The notes beneath the pieces are model-generated. The model was not told the DNA's origin, did not search any database, and was given only the letters and a program-made list of their open reading frames with translations. Shown here in pieces: positions 43,298-43,515 of a stretch of 43,515 bases of DNA. The DNA is taken from NCBI GenBank assembly GCA_900095095.1, contig FMBT01000185.1:1-43515 (forward strand), read 5' to 3'. Position 1 is the first letter of the stretch. The number at the start of each line of letters is the position of its first letter. A program made the position numbers and the translations under genes. This DNA comes from Fragilariopsis cylindrus CCMP1102. Its lineage: Eukaryota; Bacillariophyta; Bacillariophyceae; Bacillariales; Bacillariaceae.

Positions 43298-43515
43298 GTT
43301 TTCTCAGTTAGATTGTGTCGCACGGTAAACGGGTGTTACTATTTCCATTCCTCGTACCACCAACTTGCGAAAGTCATGAACCTTAAGCTATTGAATACAT
43401 GATACTATTCAGCTAAGAACTGTTTTTTCTTTAATTTTATTTAAGGAAATCATAAGACAATTGATTTATAACACAAATACTTCAATTCCTAATTATTATT
43501 ATTACAACTTTAAAG
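43298..43515. other. AT-rich window end
   Basis: No gene is seen in the last 218 bases. Confidence 0.4.

Overview
The window looks like nuclear DNA of a diatom, probably a pennate one. It is AT-rich, with loosely spaced single genes on both strands and short introns that start GTACGT, GTAAGT or GTATGT and end in AG. One nuclear gene carries a diatom-type plastid pre-sequence ending in a GFAP motif. There are HMG-box proteins with a split box, a Zn2Cys6-like regulator and secreted Ser-Met/Lys-rich proteins. This placement is inference from gene content; no species can be named.

Layout. 0.7-1.5 kb: small conserved coiled-coil protein (-). 1.9-5.9 kb: membrane-anchored sulfotransferase (+), broken in its 5' half. 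6.6-8.1 kb: plastid-targeted M41-like protease without an ATPase (+). 8.9-9.6 kb: mitochondrial complex I ASHI/NDUFB8-like subunit (-). 10.4-12.4 kb: split-HMG-box protein A (+). 13.4-15.1 kb: CTP synthase (+). 15.8-18.0 kb: split-HMG-box protein B (-). 18.7-24.3 kb: a pogo-like (Tc1/mariner) transposon interrupted by a PiggyBac-like transposon. 26.0-28.9 kb: Zn2Cys6-like transcription factor (+). 30.5-31.9 kb: RING-like/PDZ protein (+). 33.9-36.3 kb: head-to-head ribosomal protein genes eL33 (-) and uS8 (+). 39.1-40.4 and 41.9-43.2 kb: tandem paralogues of a secreted Cys-patterned domain with Lys-rich tails. The rest is AT-rich spacer with microsatellites, two minisatellite-like tracts and several perfect stem-loops.

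Two observations stand out. First, the nested transposons can be read to the base. The PiggyBac-like element has 15-bp inverted ends and TTAA on both sides, and removing it with one TTAA rejoins the two halves of the pogo-like transposase in frame. The outer element has 17-bp inverted ends (16/17 match) next to TA. Second, many otherwise well-conserved genes (CTP synthase, both HMG genes, the small protein, both transposases) need one added base, mostly in a short homopolymer, to restore the family protein. The shared sign points to uncorrected assembly deletions rather than pseudogenes.

The genes do not form one pathway. They are housekeeping genes (nucleotide synthesis, ribosome, complex I, plastid proteolysis), regulators (two HMG proteins, one Zn2Cys6-like protein, one RING-like protein) and cell-surface genes (sulfotransferase, two secreted proteins). 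The secreted pair is the best candidate for undescribed biology, as a wall or matrix protein family.
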